NCBI RefSeq assembly: GCF_938028185.1
Contig: NZ_CALJAH010000442.1
Span: forward strand, 1-18,252
DNA from: an uncultured Cardiobacterium sp.
Lineage (GTDB): Bacteria; Pseudomonadota; Gammaproteobacteria; Cardiobacteriales; Cardiobacteriaceae
Direction: 5' to 3'
DNA length: 18,252 nucleotides
The translations under genes and the position numbers were made by a program. The notes under the pieces are model-generated. The model had not been told where the DNA came from. It saw nothing but the letters and a program-made list of their open reading frames with translations, and did not search any database. Below, in pieces: positions 6,238-14,010 of this stretch (position 1 is its first letter; every line of letters starts with the position of its first letter).

Positions 6238-7367
6238 ATTGTGCTCCTTAGCCGCGCGATGGCGGTCATGTATGCGGTAAATTCGGGTTCGTCCGACGGC
6301 ACTTGTGCCGTCAGCAGGGTTTCGATGGTGGCGGCGCTGATGCCGCTTTTGTCGGCAAGGTCGGCCAGTTGTGCCGCGCGGTCGGGGTAGTGGTGTTGTC
6401 CGGCAGCGAGGTCGGCGGCAAGGCGCATTTGCACTTGTTCGCCGAGGAAGGTGTAGCCGTCGCGGTTGTCCGCCCAGTAGCCGCCTGCCGCGCGGAGGTG
6501 ACGGGCGATGTCGCGCGCCGCACCCGCCGGGGGCAATAGCAATGTGCCGAAGCGCCGCCCGTGGTAGTAGAGCAACGCGATGAGGGCGAGGGCGGCGGTC
6601 GCCAGCAGCGGCCACCAACGCGCGCCCGGCCAGTGCCACGGCGGGCGTTCGCCGGGCAGGCCGCCTTGTATCAGCAGCGCCTGTTTGTGGTGTTGCAGTA
6701 GGTCGTGCAGGTAGGCGGCGTTGTCACCCTGCGCCAGCGGTACCGGGGCGTCTTTGGCGGTCTGGCCGGGGTAGGCGAAGGCGGCGCGGTTCGCCCACAG
6801 GCCGAAGTCGTGGCCGAGGGCGACGACGCGGCCACGGCCCACGGTGATCTCCAACGCCACGGTGTTGCCGTCCGCATCTTTGTGTGTGGTGGCGGTGCCG
6901 TTGTAGTCAATGCGGCGCGCGACCGGGGCGATGATGTGCAGGGCGCTGCCGTCGCGCGTGCGCCAGGTGAAGCCGTCGCTTTTTTCTTCCAGCGTCTGCC
7001 ATGTCAGGCCGAAGGCTTTGCCCGCCGCATGACCGCTTTCCAGCACCAGCAGGCCGCCCGCCTCCACCCATTCGCGCAGGCGGGTTTGTTGGGATTTTGG
7101 CAAATCCGCGCCGTTGTTTTCCAGCAGCAGCGCGTCTTTGTCTGGCGGGGGGAAGGCGCCACGCGGGCGGTCGGCCAGTTCCAGTTCGGTACCGCGTTCG
7201 CGCAGGAAGTCTTGTGCCAGCGCGTAGGGGCGGTGTGCCGCCGTACCCGGCCAGCCGCGCCAGACTTGTTCCCGCGTGCCGCTGCCATCGTGTTTGGGCA
7301 GGAGGGTTGCCAGCGACAGCAGCACGACGACCAGCGCGGCTGCGATGATTCCGGCGCGCGGTTTCAT
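6234..7367 (-). CDS. DUF4350-domain membrane-anchored protein
   Basis: Function is unknown; it belongs to the DUF4350 proteins found beside MoxR ATPases. With the chosen start it has 377 residues: an N-terminal membrane helix (about 6-23), a large extracytoplasmic part with a fold like GATase-type DUF4350 domains (LREWVEAGGLLVLE is typical), a second helix near 250-270 (LLATAALALIALLYY), and a cytoplasmic tail rich in Ala/Leu. The ATG at 7365-7367 overlaps the upstream stop as ATGA. A GTG four codons earlier is possible but less attractive. Its own stop overlaps the moxR start as GTGA. Both overlaps suggest stoichiometric production with its neighbours. Confidence 0.75.
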   Translation of the reverse strand: MKPRAGIIAAALVVVLLSLATLLPKHDGSGTREQVWRGWPGTAAHRPYALAQDFLRERGTELELADRPRGAFPPPDKDALLLENNGADLPKSQQTRLREWVEAGGLLVLESGHAAGKAFGLTWQTLEEKSDGFTWRTRDGSALHIIAPVARRIDYNGTATTHKDADGNTVALEITVGRGRVVALGHDFGLWANRAAFAYPGQTAKDAPVPLAQGDNAAYLHDLLQHHKQALLIQGGLPGERPPWHWPGARWWPLLATAALALIALLYYHGRRFGTLLLPPAGAARDIARHLRAAGGYWADNRDGYTFLGEQVQMRLAADLAAGQHHYPDRAAQLADLADKSGISAATIETLLTAQVPSDEPEFTAYMTAIARLRSTM

Positions 7368-8770
7368 ACGCCCTGCCACAGCGCCAGATAGCGCTCAATC
7401 ACGCTGCGTACTGCTTCGCGCGCCAGCGTCTCGTGGCCGTAAACGCCGCGTTGCCACAGCGCGAACAGCTCGCGCAGGAATTGTTGCTGCGCGGCGGGAA
7501 GCCCCGGCTGCGCGCGTTGCAGGTATTCGCTTTCGCTCTCGCCACGGATGAAGGCGGGCAGGCGGTGCCGTTCGGGCGCGGCGACCAGACGCGCGTAGAG
7601 GACGGCGAGCGCGGCAATCATGTTGCCGGAATGCCATTGTTCCAGCGCGGCATCGCGCGGCGGTGCCTTGCCGTCGTGCCAGACGTGCAAATCGGCAGTG
7701 TCGCCTGCCGCCGCTTTCGCCTGTTTCCGCCTGCCGCCGCCGCTGTAGGGGGCGATGATGACAAACAGCCACGCCGCGAGCGCCAGCGCCCCGCCAATGA
7801 GGAGGATGCGCGACAGTTCGCCGAAGCCGCTACTGCGCGGCAGATGACCCGACCAGCTTCCACCACCATTGCCATTACCGCCGCCGGAAGCCGCACGCCG
7901 GGGGACGACGCGCATTTCATACGGTCCCTGCTGCGCGTCATTGACCCGCGCCTCCCCCCAAGCCTTGTCCGCCTGCGCGTCCACCGCCTGCGCCGGGGGC
8001 GCGTGCAGCACGGCAAACGCCAGCCCGGCGGCGAGCAACAGCGCGGGCAACCGTGCCGCCAGCGCCTGCAAATCCAGCGCCAGCGCCCAGCCCTCGCTGA
8101 TAATGCGGCGGTTCAGATAAAACATGAAACCGCAGGCGACATAGAGCAGCGTCGTCAGCGCTGCCAGCGGAAAATACAGCACGGCGAGACTGGCATAGAG
8201 CCAGTAGGCCGCTTCATGAAAGGCGGCGTAGTCCTGCACATACAGCGACCAGTCAATCTCAAACGGCGGCAACACATACAACATGGCGAGCAGCCACACC
8301 GCCTCCAGCAACATCAGCAAAAACAGCAGCCCGTTACTTGCGCCGCTGCCGCGGAAAAAACGCAGCCGCTCGCGGTAGGCGCGACCATCGACCTCCTCCA
8401 GCAGGCGCAGCGCATGACGCACCGGCGCCATTGCCCGCGCGAAACGCAGCAGCGTCAATTCGGCAACGATGCCGGGGGCAAAGGCAGATTTCTGCTCGCG
8501 CCAAAAATCCGCCTCCTCATGAAAAACCAGACGGCTCAGGCGCACGAGCGGCGGGCGCTCATACAGCGGCTTCAGCCACCACACCACCACAATCGCCCAC
8601 AGCGGATCGCCGCTCACCGCCCACACCACGAGCGCGAGCACAACCGCCACGCACCACAGCGGCAACAGCGTGCGCAGCAGGCTGAAACCATACAGCCGCG
8701 CCACCATAAAACCGAGATTGAGCGCCTCCTTCGGCGTGCGGGCACGCACCTTAATCGACAATTGGCGCAT
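7364..8770 (-). CDS. Multi-pass membrane protein with C-terminal DUF4129 domain
   Basis: This is an unassigned 468-residue membrane protein of the MoxR cluster. Hydrophobic segments lie at about 31-70 (two helices), 157-180, 200-235 (two), 253-270 and 335-356. Between the last two is a Gly/Ser/Asn-rich linker (GGGNGNGGGSWSG). The C-terminal about 90 residues (EQWHSGNMIAALAVLY through QRGVYGHETL) have the DUF4129 pattern, ending in the typical YG. I use the ATG at 8768-8770 with AGGA upstream, 20 nt inside the SpoIIM gene. A TTG ten codons earlier is the alternative. The N-terminal half resembles no domain I can name. Confidence 0.75.
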   Translation of the reverse strand: MRQLSIKVRARTPKEALNLGFMVARLYGFSLLRTLLPLWCVAVVLALVVWAVSGDPLWAIVVVWWLKPLYERPPLVRLSRLVFHEEADFWREQKSAFAPGIVAELTLLRFARAMAPVRHALRLLEEVDGRAYRERLRFFRGSGASNGLLFLLMLLEAVWLLAMLYVLPPFEIDWSLYVQDYAAFHEAAYWLYASLAVLYFPLAALTTLLYVACGFMFYLNRRIISEGWALALDLQALAARLPALLLAAGLAFAVLHAPPAQAVDAQADKAWGEARVNDAQQGPYEMRVVPRRAASGGGNGNGGGSWSGHLPRSSGFGELSRILLIGGALALAAWLFVIIAPYSGGGRRKQAKAAAGDTADLHVWHDGKAPPRDAALEQWHSGNMIAALAVLYARLVAAPERHRLPAFIRGESESEYLQRAQPGLPAAQQQFLRELFALWQRGVYGHETLAREAVRSVIERYLALWQGV

Positions 8771-9716
8771 AGCCGCGTCCTGCCAGGGTGAAATAGGCAA
8801 TCACCAGCGCCCAGCACAGCGCGCCGCTCATGTATTTGACGGCGGGCGGCAGCCAAATCGCCGACCAAAACGCCTCTACCAGCGCGGCGAGGAAAAAGAG
8901 CAGCACCACCACCACCAAAATTGGGAAGAAGCGCTGCACCAGCGCGCGCGTCGCGTCGCCGCGCCGCTGCCGGCCGGGGACAAACAGCCCGCGCGCCAGC
9001 GCCAACCCGCAAGCGCCGGCAAAAAGAATGGCGGTGATTTCAAAGGCGGCGTGGGTGATGACGAAGGGGAAGAAGGTAACGTTGGCATAGCCGAGGGTAA
9101 TCATGTGCGCGCTGACGATGCCGAAGAGCCAGCCGTTATAAATCAGCGCGACAAAGACGCCGACGCCGAGCAGCGCGCCGCCCGCCACCGTGTGCAGGCC
9201 GATGCCGGTGTTGTTGCTCAAATAATGGCCGAACATCAGCACATCGCTGTCCGCGCCGCGACTCTCGCCGATGCGCCGGTTCTCGTCCGGCTTGTACATC
9301 TCCGCGTACTCCTGCGCCTGCTCCGCCGCCAGCTCCGGCAACACCAGCCCGACGCCGAGCGCGGCCAACATCGGCAACACAAACAGCGCCGTCGCCAGCG
9401 CCAGATAGCGCCACTCGCGCCGCACCGCCTGCGGTAACTCATACAAAAAATAAGCGGCAACCTTCGCGCCGCTGCCGCGCTGACGGCGGTATAACAACTG
9501 ATGCCCCTGCATGGCAAGACGCTGCAACCGCGCCAGGAGCGCGGGCGAAAACCCGGCATTCTCCGCATAAACAAGCTGCTCACACAGCGCGCGATACGCC
9601 GGCGGAAAATCCAGACGCAAATCCTGATTGCGCGTCTCGCGTTCGCGTTGCCAGAAAAAATGCTCTAGCGCCTGCCATGACGCCTCATGCGTGGCGACAA
9701 ACTGCTGTTCCTTCAT
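8751..9716 (-). CDS. Stage II sporulation protein M (SpoIIM) family membrane protein
   Basis: This 321-residue inner-membrane protein belongs to the SpoIIM family (PF01944). In spore formers SpoIIM works with SpoIIP/SpoIID in peptidoglycan degradation. In non-sporulating bacteria such as this one the role is unknown and the gene travels with MoxR and RDD genes. A cytoplasmic N-terminal part (about 1-115) starts MKEQQFVATHEASW and precedes about five helices. The family core YLSNNTGIGLHTVAGG, GVFVALIYNGWLFG and FFPFVITHAAFEI is clear. The ATG at 9714-9716 overlaps the RDD stop as ATGA, which decides the start against a longer frame. Confidence 0.85.
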   Translation of the reverse strand: MKEQQFVATHEASWQALEHFFWQRERETRNQDLRLDFPPAYRALCEQLVYAENAGFSPALLARLQRLAMQGHQLLYRRQRGSGAKVAAYFLYELPQAVRREWRYLALATALFVLPMLAALGVGLVLPELAAEQAQEYAEMYKPDENRRIGESRGADSDVLMFGHYLSNNTGIGLHTVAGGALLGVGVFVALIYNGWLFGIVSAHMITLGYANVTFFPFVITHAAFEITAILFAGACGLALARGLFVPGRQRRGDATRALVQRFFPILVVVVLLFFLAALVEAFWSAIWLPPAVKYMSGALCWALVIAYFTLAGRGYAPIVD

Positions 9717-10417
9717 GCGTTGCCATCCATGCCGCGCAAATAGCGACCCCAGGCGCGCAGCAGCGTCACCCGCTCTCGCGGCGTGCAATCAGGCATCTTT
9801 GCCGCGAGCGGCGCGCTCAATTCCAGCAAACGCTCCTCGTGATGCGAATCGGCATAGGCGGCAAAATCCATCAGCACCCGCTGCTCATGCCGCGCCAAGC
9901 GCCACGGCGGCGGTGCGACCTCGCCCGCCTGCAACGTGCGCAGCCGCGCTTGCGGCGGCTGACGGAAAATCACCACCGTGCCCGCCATCCAGTCGCCGAG
10001 ACGCTGATTCTTCGGGCTAAGGGTGAGGGCAAGCGCACCGATACCAAAAAAGGCGGGCAGCCAGTCGAGATAACGCAGCACATTGCGCCACGCCGCCTGC
10101 GTCATCGACAGCGGCATCAAATCGGCGCTGATGACCTGCAAATTGAGCCAACGCTTGCCGGGGGTAACGCCGCGCCACAGCCATTCAAAATAAAAAAAAT
10201 AGCCCCAGATGAGTAGGAAGGCGAGCGCCAAAAAAATCCCCAGCCCCGCCGCGCCAGGCGAAATCCACGCCCGCAAAAAAGCCAACACAACAAGGCTCGC
10301 GACAATAATCAGCGCATCGCACAAAAACGCCTGCGCCCGCGACAGCGGGTCGGCAAGCACGGCAACCAGCTGCACCCCCTCCGGGGTTTCCACATAAAGC
10401 GCGTCATCGAGGAGCAT
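9713..10417 (-). CDS. RDD-family membrane protein
   Basis: This 234-residue inner-membrane protein has an RDD domain (roughly 20-150), named for conserved Arg and Asp residues: RAQAFLCDALI near 28-38, TPGKRWLNL near 85-93, and RLGDW further on. Three or four helices are visible (about 33-50, 58-78 and around 105-125). The last about 80 residues are charged and soluble, longer than a minimal RDD protein. RDD proteins are of uncertain function; some have been linked to ion transport. The ATG at 10415-10417 shares one base with the preceding stop (TAATG). Upstream in-frame codons overlap the previous gene and were not used. Confidence 0.82.
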   Translation of the reverse strand: MLLDDALYVETPEGVQLVAVLADPLSRAQAFLCDALIIVASLVVLAFLRAWISPGAAGLGIFLALAFLLIWGYFFYFEWLWRGVTPGKRWLNLQVISADLMPLSMTQAAWRNVLRYLDWLPAFFGIGALALTLSPKNQRLGDWMAGTVVIFRQPPQARLRTLQAGEVAPPPWRLARHEQRVLMDFAAYADSHHEERLLELSAPLAAKMPDCTPRERVTLLRAWGRYLRGMDGNA

Positions 10418-10773
10418 TAACGGCCTGCCGTTGCCAGCATGGCAAGCCACCCAAACAGGGCGATAGTGCCAAAAATAATAGCGATCAACATCAGCACACC
10501 GAGCAGGCGGATAATCTTCATCTGTGCTTCGCAGGCGCGCTCAATATCGCCTGCCTCGCCGCTATCCATCGCCGTCGTACACGCCTTGTAATAAGCACGA
10601 AAAAGAACAATCTGCCAAATCCCCATCGCCAGCGAATAAAGATTCCAAAGAAGATCCTTGCCATTATTGCTAAAAAACAACAGCAGCGTAAAAAAGACGT
10701 TGATAATCATCACAACAAACATGGCAAAGCTCCAGCGGGCGGCCGCAGGCAAATGTTCCGAAATATTGTTCAT
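10417..10773 (-). CDS. Small membrane protein of the MoxR cluster, unknown
   Basis: I do not recognise this 118-residue protein. It has three hydrophobic segments: 14-34 (FAMFVVMIINVFFTLLLFF), about 41-58, and about 88-114 (LLGVLMLIAIIFGTIALFGW). A short polar loop containing DSGEAGDIERACEAQ sits before the third. The ATG is preceded by AAGGA at good spacing, so I dropped the eight-codon upstream extension that begins with TTG. The stop overlaps the RDD start, so it is likely made with the cluster. It and the 153-residue protein before it share a helix, helix, polar (D/E-A-E/C) loop, helix layout. Confidence 0.7.
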   Translation of the reverse strand: MNNISEHLPAAARWSFAMFVVMIINVFFTLLLFFSNNGKDLLWNLYSLAMGIWQIVLFRAYYKACTTAMDSGEAGDIERACEAQMKIIRLLGVLMLIAIIFGTIALFGWLAMLATAGR

Positions 10774-10812
10774 AAAAATTCCTTGTCCCAAATACAAAAA
10801 AGCGAAGGGCAG

Positions 10813-11274
10813 TTACGAAAGTATCCCGCCCAGCAAACCAAAAACAAAGCCAATAATAGTCAAGATGGCACTTATCTTGAAAAAAGAAGTGCTGCTGATA
10901 AAACACTGCTCCGCATCATCCATATTGCCGCCCGTCTGCAACGCCTTGCTGGCATCGGCATAACGCCGCATCCGCATACCCAGCACCCCAAAAATAATCA
11001 TGGCGGGCAATCCCACGATTATCCCTATAAACAGAAATATTCTTACATCCTCGTTTTTCAGACTTCCTGGAAGAATGGCTGAACCAGATTTTATCAACAG
11101 CACAATGCCTACCGGAACGGCAATGACACCGAGAAAATACCCCACGCTTTGCACCCGCGCCCAAAAAGCGCCCTTGGACAAATACTCCACCATCGCCGGG
11201 GTCAGTTCCCCGTCCGGCGCAATCGTCTGCAGGGAAGACTGCGGCGCGCGGTACAAATTGTCATCAGAACTCAT
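10813..11274 (-). CDS. Small membrane protein, DUF5362-like
   Basis: This is the first gene of the cluster, 153 residues. A soluble N-terminus carries LTPAMVEYLSKGAFWARVQSVG (in pieces at about 24-45), a pattern I associate with DUF5362 proteins, where a 'strands-then-membrane' segment follows an LTP..I.YL motif. Hydrophobic segments are at about 43-62, 79-100 and 133-152. Between the second and third is a helical stretch DASKALQTGGNMDDAEQC that looks like a degenerate TPR-type helix. A strong AAAAGGAG site precedes the ATG. It is 39 nt from the next gene. Function unknown; the family name is from memory and should be treated as tentative. Confidence 0.7.
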   Translation of the reverse strand: MSSDDNLYRAPQSSLQTIAPDGELTPAMVEYLSKGAFWARVQSVGYFLGVIAVPVGIVLLIKSGSAILPGSLKNEDVRIFLFIGIIVGLPAMIIFGVLGMRMRRYADASKALQTGGNMDDAEQCFISSTSFFKISAILTIIGFVFGLLGGILS

Positions 11275-11323
11275 GTATTCACTCCTTTTTGCTTGATAAA
11301 CCGGTGGTCAATGACCGCAGGCG

Positions 11324-11352
11324 AGTATAAAACATTTCCACTCTTTCATGAA
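11324..11352 (-). promoter_or_regulatory. Probable promoter of the MoxR cluster
   Basis: On the minus strand TATACT (-10, 11324-11329) lies 17 bp from a weak TTCATG (-35, 11347-11352), about 50 nt before the first gene. A small palindrome GGTCAATGACC (11306-11316) sits just downstream in the leader and could be an operator. Confidence 0.45.
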
Positions 11353-11410
11353 CCCGCTTCATCTTTCGCGCCCGCCTGTGCGGGGCGTCGCCGGGTACCG
11401 CGCGACAACG

Positions 11411-11431
11411 AAAAAGCGCCCTTGCGGGCGC
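11411..11431 (-). terminator. Intrinsic terminator after dsbC
   Basis: On the minus strand GCGCCC, loop GCAA, GGGCGC is followed by TTTTT, 17 nt past the dsbC stop. The stable tetraloop and T-run make it convincing. It separates dsbC from the MoxR-cluster promoter. Confidence 0.8.
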
Positions 11432-11447
11432 CTATTTTGGGCAGGTT

Positions 11448-12140
11448 TTAGGACGATGCCTCGTTTTGCAACATTTTCAGCAAATCGTCCGGCTTGTAAT
11501 AGCCGGGAATAAGCGTGCCTTTCGGGGTAATGATGGCGGGGGTACCCTGCACGCCAAACTGGTGGCCGAGCTGGTAGTGCTTTTTCACCTTGTCGGCGCG
11601 GGTTTCGGCGATGTCCTTGCCGTTTTCGAGGTCGGCGAGCAGTTGCGCGCGGTTTTCTTTGGCGGAAAAGACGGTTTCCATCTGCCGTGCGATTTTGCTG
11701 CCGACGCCGCTGCGCGGGAAGGCGAGGTAGCGCACGGTGATGCCGCGCTCGTTCAGCGCACCGATGTCCTTGTGCAGCAGTTGGCAGTAGTGGCAGGAGG
11801 TGTCGAAGAAAACGGTGATGGCGTATTTTTCGTTTTTCGCCGGGAAGAGGATCATCTCGTCTTTCAGCGCTTCCAGTTTGGGCAAAAGCGGGCGGTTGCT
11901 GAGGTCAATCGGCCCCTTGTCGCCCAGTTCGACCAGGTCGCCTTGCAGGTAGTATTTGCCGTCTTCGGTGGCATAGAAAATGCCCTGTTCGGTGATGACG
12001 CTGCGCATTCCGGGGATGGGGCTGTCGCCGATTTCCACGCTTTTCAGGCCGAAGTCGTGCAGTTTTTTGCTGATGATGGCGTCATCGGCGTGCGCGCTGG
12101 CGGCCAGGGCGAGCAGGGTCAGGGCTATGGTTTTTTTCAT
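11448..12140 (-). CDS. dsbC: Periplasmic thiol:disulfide isomerase DsbC
   Basis: This periplasmic enzyme reshuffles wrong disulfide bonds and is kept reduced by DsbD. The 230 residues start with a signal peptide (MKKTIALTLLALAASAHA, cleaved near 18). The N-terminal dimerisation domain has GDSPIPGMRSV (38-48). The thioredoxin-like domain has the active site Cys116-His-Tyr-Cys119 and cis-Pro201 in GTPA. The end GTLIPGYYKPDDL is typical of DsbC. E. coli has CGYC at the active site plus a second, structural disulfide; here the only cysteines are the active-site pair. The chosen ATG fits the signal peptide; 14 upstream codons are dropped. It has its own promoter and terminator, so it is a single-gene unit. 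Confidence 0.9.
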   Translation of the reverse strand: MKKTIALTLLALAASAHADDAIISKKLHDFGLKSVEIGDSPIPGMRSVITEQGIFYATEDGKYYLQGDLVELGDKGPIDLSNRPLLPKLEALKDEMILFPAKNEKYAITVFFDTSCHYCQLLHKDIGALNERGITVRYLAFPRSGVGSKIARQMETVFSAKENRAQLLADLENGKDIAETRADKVKKHYQLGHQFGVQGTPAIITPKGTLIPGYYKPDDLLKMLQNEASS

Positions 12141-12170
12141 GTTTTTCTCTGTTGTGGGGAAAGGGCGCGG

Positions 12171-12176
12171 ATTATA
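12171..12176 (-). promoter_or_regulatory. -10 box of dsbC
   Basis: A perfect TATAAT on the minus strand lies 30 nt before the dsbC ATG. No good -35 is visible at 16-18 bp; the upstream sequence is a GC-alternating run. Confidence 0.5.
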
Positions 12177-12237
12177 GCGCATCGTTTCTTGCGCGCGCGT
12201 TGCGTTTTTGTGTGGCGGCGGCTCAATTTACCCGTAT

Positions 12238-12266
12238 AAAAACCGCCCCGAAAGGCGGGGACGGTT
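12238..12266 (-). terminator. Intrinsic terminator after the YidE-like gene
   Basis: On the minus strand ACCG-T-CCCC and GGGGCGGT pair around GCCTTTC, with one bulged T, and TTTTTAT follows. It lies about 10 nt past the stop at 12277. Confidence 0.75.
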
Positions 12267-12276
12267 GGCAACGGTA

Positions 12277-13977
12277 TCAGCCGACCGGCGCGTGGTAAAA
12301 CAACACGATCAGCACCTGACCGACCATGATGCGCATGAAGGTGGTAAGCGGATAGACGGCGGCGTATTTGAGCGCGGTCTGGTCGGATTGGGAGATTTCT
12401 GTCGCAAACGGCAGTACCGGCGCGCCGGTGTGCGAGCCGGTGAGCAGGCCGCAGATTTCCGGGAAGGTCAGTTTGCCCCAGAGGCGGGCGGTGATGGCGG
12501 TGATGAGGAGCGGTACGGTGGTGATGGCGATGCCGAGCGCCATCCAGTAGAGGCCGTCGCCGTCTTTGAGCGCGGCGAAGAAGGCCGGACCGACGCTCAG
12601 GCCAACGCTGGCGAGGAAGAGGGCGAGGCCGAGTTCGCGCACCATCAGGTTGGCGCTTTGCGAGACGTAGTGCGTGACCGAGAAGCGTCCGCCGTAGCGG
12701 CTAATCAGGATGGCGACAATCAGCGGCCCGCCGGCAAGACCGAGTTTGACCGGCACCGGCACGCCGGGAATCGGGATGGGGATGGCGCCCAAGACGATGC
12801 CGAGGGTGATGCCGAGGAAGAGTTCGGCGATGTGCGGGATTTGCAGGTCGCGCTTGGAGTTGCCGAAGGCGCTGACGGCGTGGCGGAGGTGGCTGTCGTC
12901 GCCGATAAGGGTGATGGAGTCGCCGAATTGCAGGCGGGTGTTGCGGTCGGGAACAAATTCAATCCCGGCGCGGCGGACGCGACTGATGTTCACGCCGTAG
13001 CGTTCGTGGATGTTGAGGCTGGAGAGTTTTTTGTTGCAAACGCCGCTTTGGGTGACGTTCACCCGCATCGAGTTGATGTAGGCGGGCGAGGTGGTGCGCG
13101 GGTTTTCGCTGAAGATGCTGGTGCTGACCTGACCGCCGATGAGGGTCATCAGCCGGTCGGTTTCGTCGTCGCGGGCGATGACGAGGAGGATGTCGCCCTG
13201 CTGGATGTGTTTGCTGTCGTCGGCGAGGGTGATTTCGCCATTGCGGGCGAGGCGCGAGACGGCGAAGCTGGTCGGCAGGATTTGCCGCACGGCGGCGACG
13301 GTTTTGCCCACCAGCATCGGGTTTTCCACTTGCAGCGCGATGCGGGTGACGGAGGCGGTGCCGGCGCGCAGGCGGCGCAGGGTCAGGCGTTTTTCGGCCT
13401 GTACGTTGATGCGGAAGCCGTATTTGACGAGGAAGATGGCGGCAATCAGCCCCATCACCCCGCCCGGATAGGCTGCGGCGTAACCAGCGGCCATTTGCAC
13501 CGCTTGGCTGCCGTCACCGACGAGGTTGGTCAGCGTCTGCTGCGCCGCGCCGAGGCCGGGGGTGTTGGTAACTGCGCCCTGCATGATGCCGACGAGGATG
13601 GGCAGGTCGCCGCTGCCCATCTGGTAAAAGGCGAGGACAATCAGCACGTCAAACAGCACCACGACAAGCATCAGCGCGTTCAGCTTCAGCCCTTCGCGCT
13701 GGAACGAGGCGAAGAAGCCGGGGCCGACCTGCAAACCGATGGTGTACACAAAAAGAATCAGCCCAAATTCCTTGACGAAATGGGTGATGTGTTCATTGAT
13801 GGTAAAGCCGAGGTAGGAGAGGATGATGCCGGTGAACAGCACCAGCGTCACGCCGAAGGTGATGCCGAAAATGCGCAGGCGACCAAGCGCGGCGCCGCTG
13901 AAGATGGTGAGGGCGTAGATGACGGCGGTGTAGGCGACGCTCTCGTGTTGGGTGAATAGCTGGGTAAGCCAGTGCAT
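12277..13977 (-). CDS. YidE/AspT-family membrane transporter with two RCK_C domains
   Basis: This inner-membrane transporter belongs to the aspartate:alanine exchanger (AspT/YidE/YbjL) family. Its substrate is unknown; AspT swaps aspartate for alanine, YidE is uncharacterised. The 566 residues show the family layout: about five helices, two RCK_C (TrkA-C) domains (about 205-285 and 297-372), then about five helices. The two membrane halves are a duplication: VKEFGLILFVYTIGLQVGP in the first, LMVRELGLALFLASVGLSVGP in the second. GAVTNTPGLGAAQ and LTGSHTGAPVLPFAT are the paired motifs. It is close to YidE in length (553) and motifs. GAGGAC precedes the ATG. It lies 66 nt after the Crp/Fnr gene on the same strand, with its own likely promoter. 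Confidence 0.87.
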   Translation of the reverse strand: MHWLTQLFTQHESVAYTAVIYALTIFSGAALGRLRIFGITFGVTLVLFTGIILSYLGFTINEHITHFVKEFGLILFVYTIGLQVGPGFFASFQREGLKLNALMLVVVLFDVLIVLAFYQMGSGDLPILVGIMQGAVTNTPGLGAAQQTLTNLVGDGSQAVQMAAGYAAAYPGGVMGLIAAIFLVKYGFRINVQAEKRLTLRRLRAGTASVTRIALQVENPMLVGKTVAAVRQILPTSFAVSRLARNGEITLADDSKHIQQGDILLVIARDDETDRLMTLIGGQVSTSIFSENPRTTSPAYINSMRVNVTQSGVCNKKLSSLNIHERYGVNISRVRRAGIEFVPDRNTRLQFGDSITLIGDDSHLRHAVSAFGNSKRDLQIPHIAELFLGITLGIVLGAIPIPIPGVPVPVKLGLAGGPLIVAILISRYGGRFSVTHYVSQSANLMVRELGLALFLASVGLSVGPAFFAALKDGDGLYWMALGIAITTVPLLITAITARLWGKLTFPEICGLLTGSHTGAPVLPFATEISQSDQTALKYAAVYPLTTFMRIMVGQVLIVLFYHAPVG

Positions 13978-14010
13978 GGACAGTCCTCGCGGGCGATATT
14001 AAAAAACGGT

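Noticed and set aside
5230..6390. A 386-codon plus-strand open frame
   Set aside because: It is antisense to moxR and rich in Gly/Ala/Asp/Val in the usual shadow pattern.
6238..6639. A 134-residue N-terminal extension of MoxR
   Set aside because: The extension overlaps the DUF4350 gene in another frame, is Arg/Pro/His-rich, and precedes a good AAGGAG-GTG start with a GTGA overlap.
7433..8791. A 452-codon plus-strand open frame
   Set aside because: It is antisense to the DUF4129 protein, with Arg/Gln/His-rich sequence, no domain and no ribosome site. It is a shadow frame.
12208..13959. A 583-codon plus-strand open frame
   Set aside because: It lies wholly antisense to the clear YidE/AspT-family gene, and its translation is a low-complexity Asp/Gly/Ala/Glu/Val mix typical of the reverse frame of GC-rich coding DNA.
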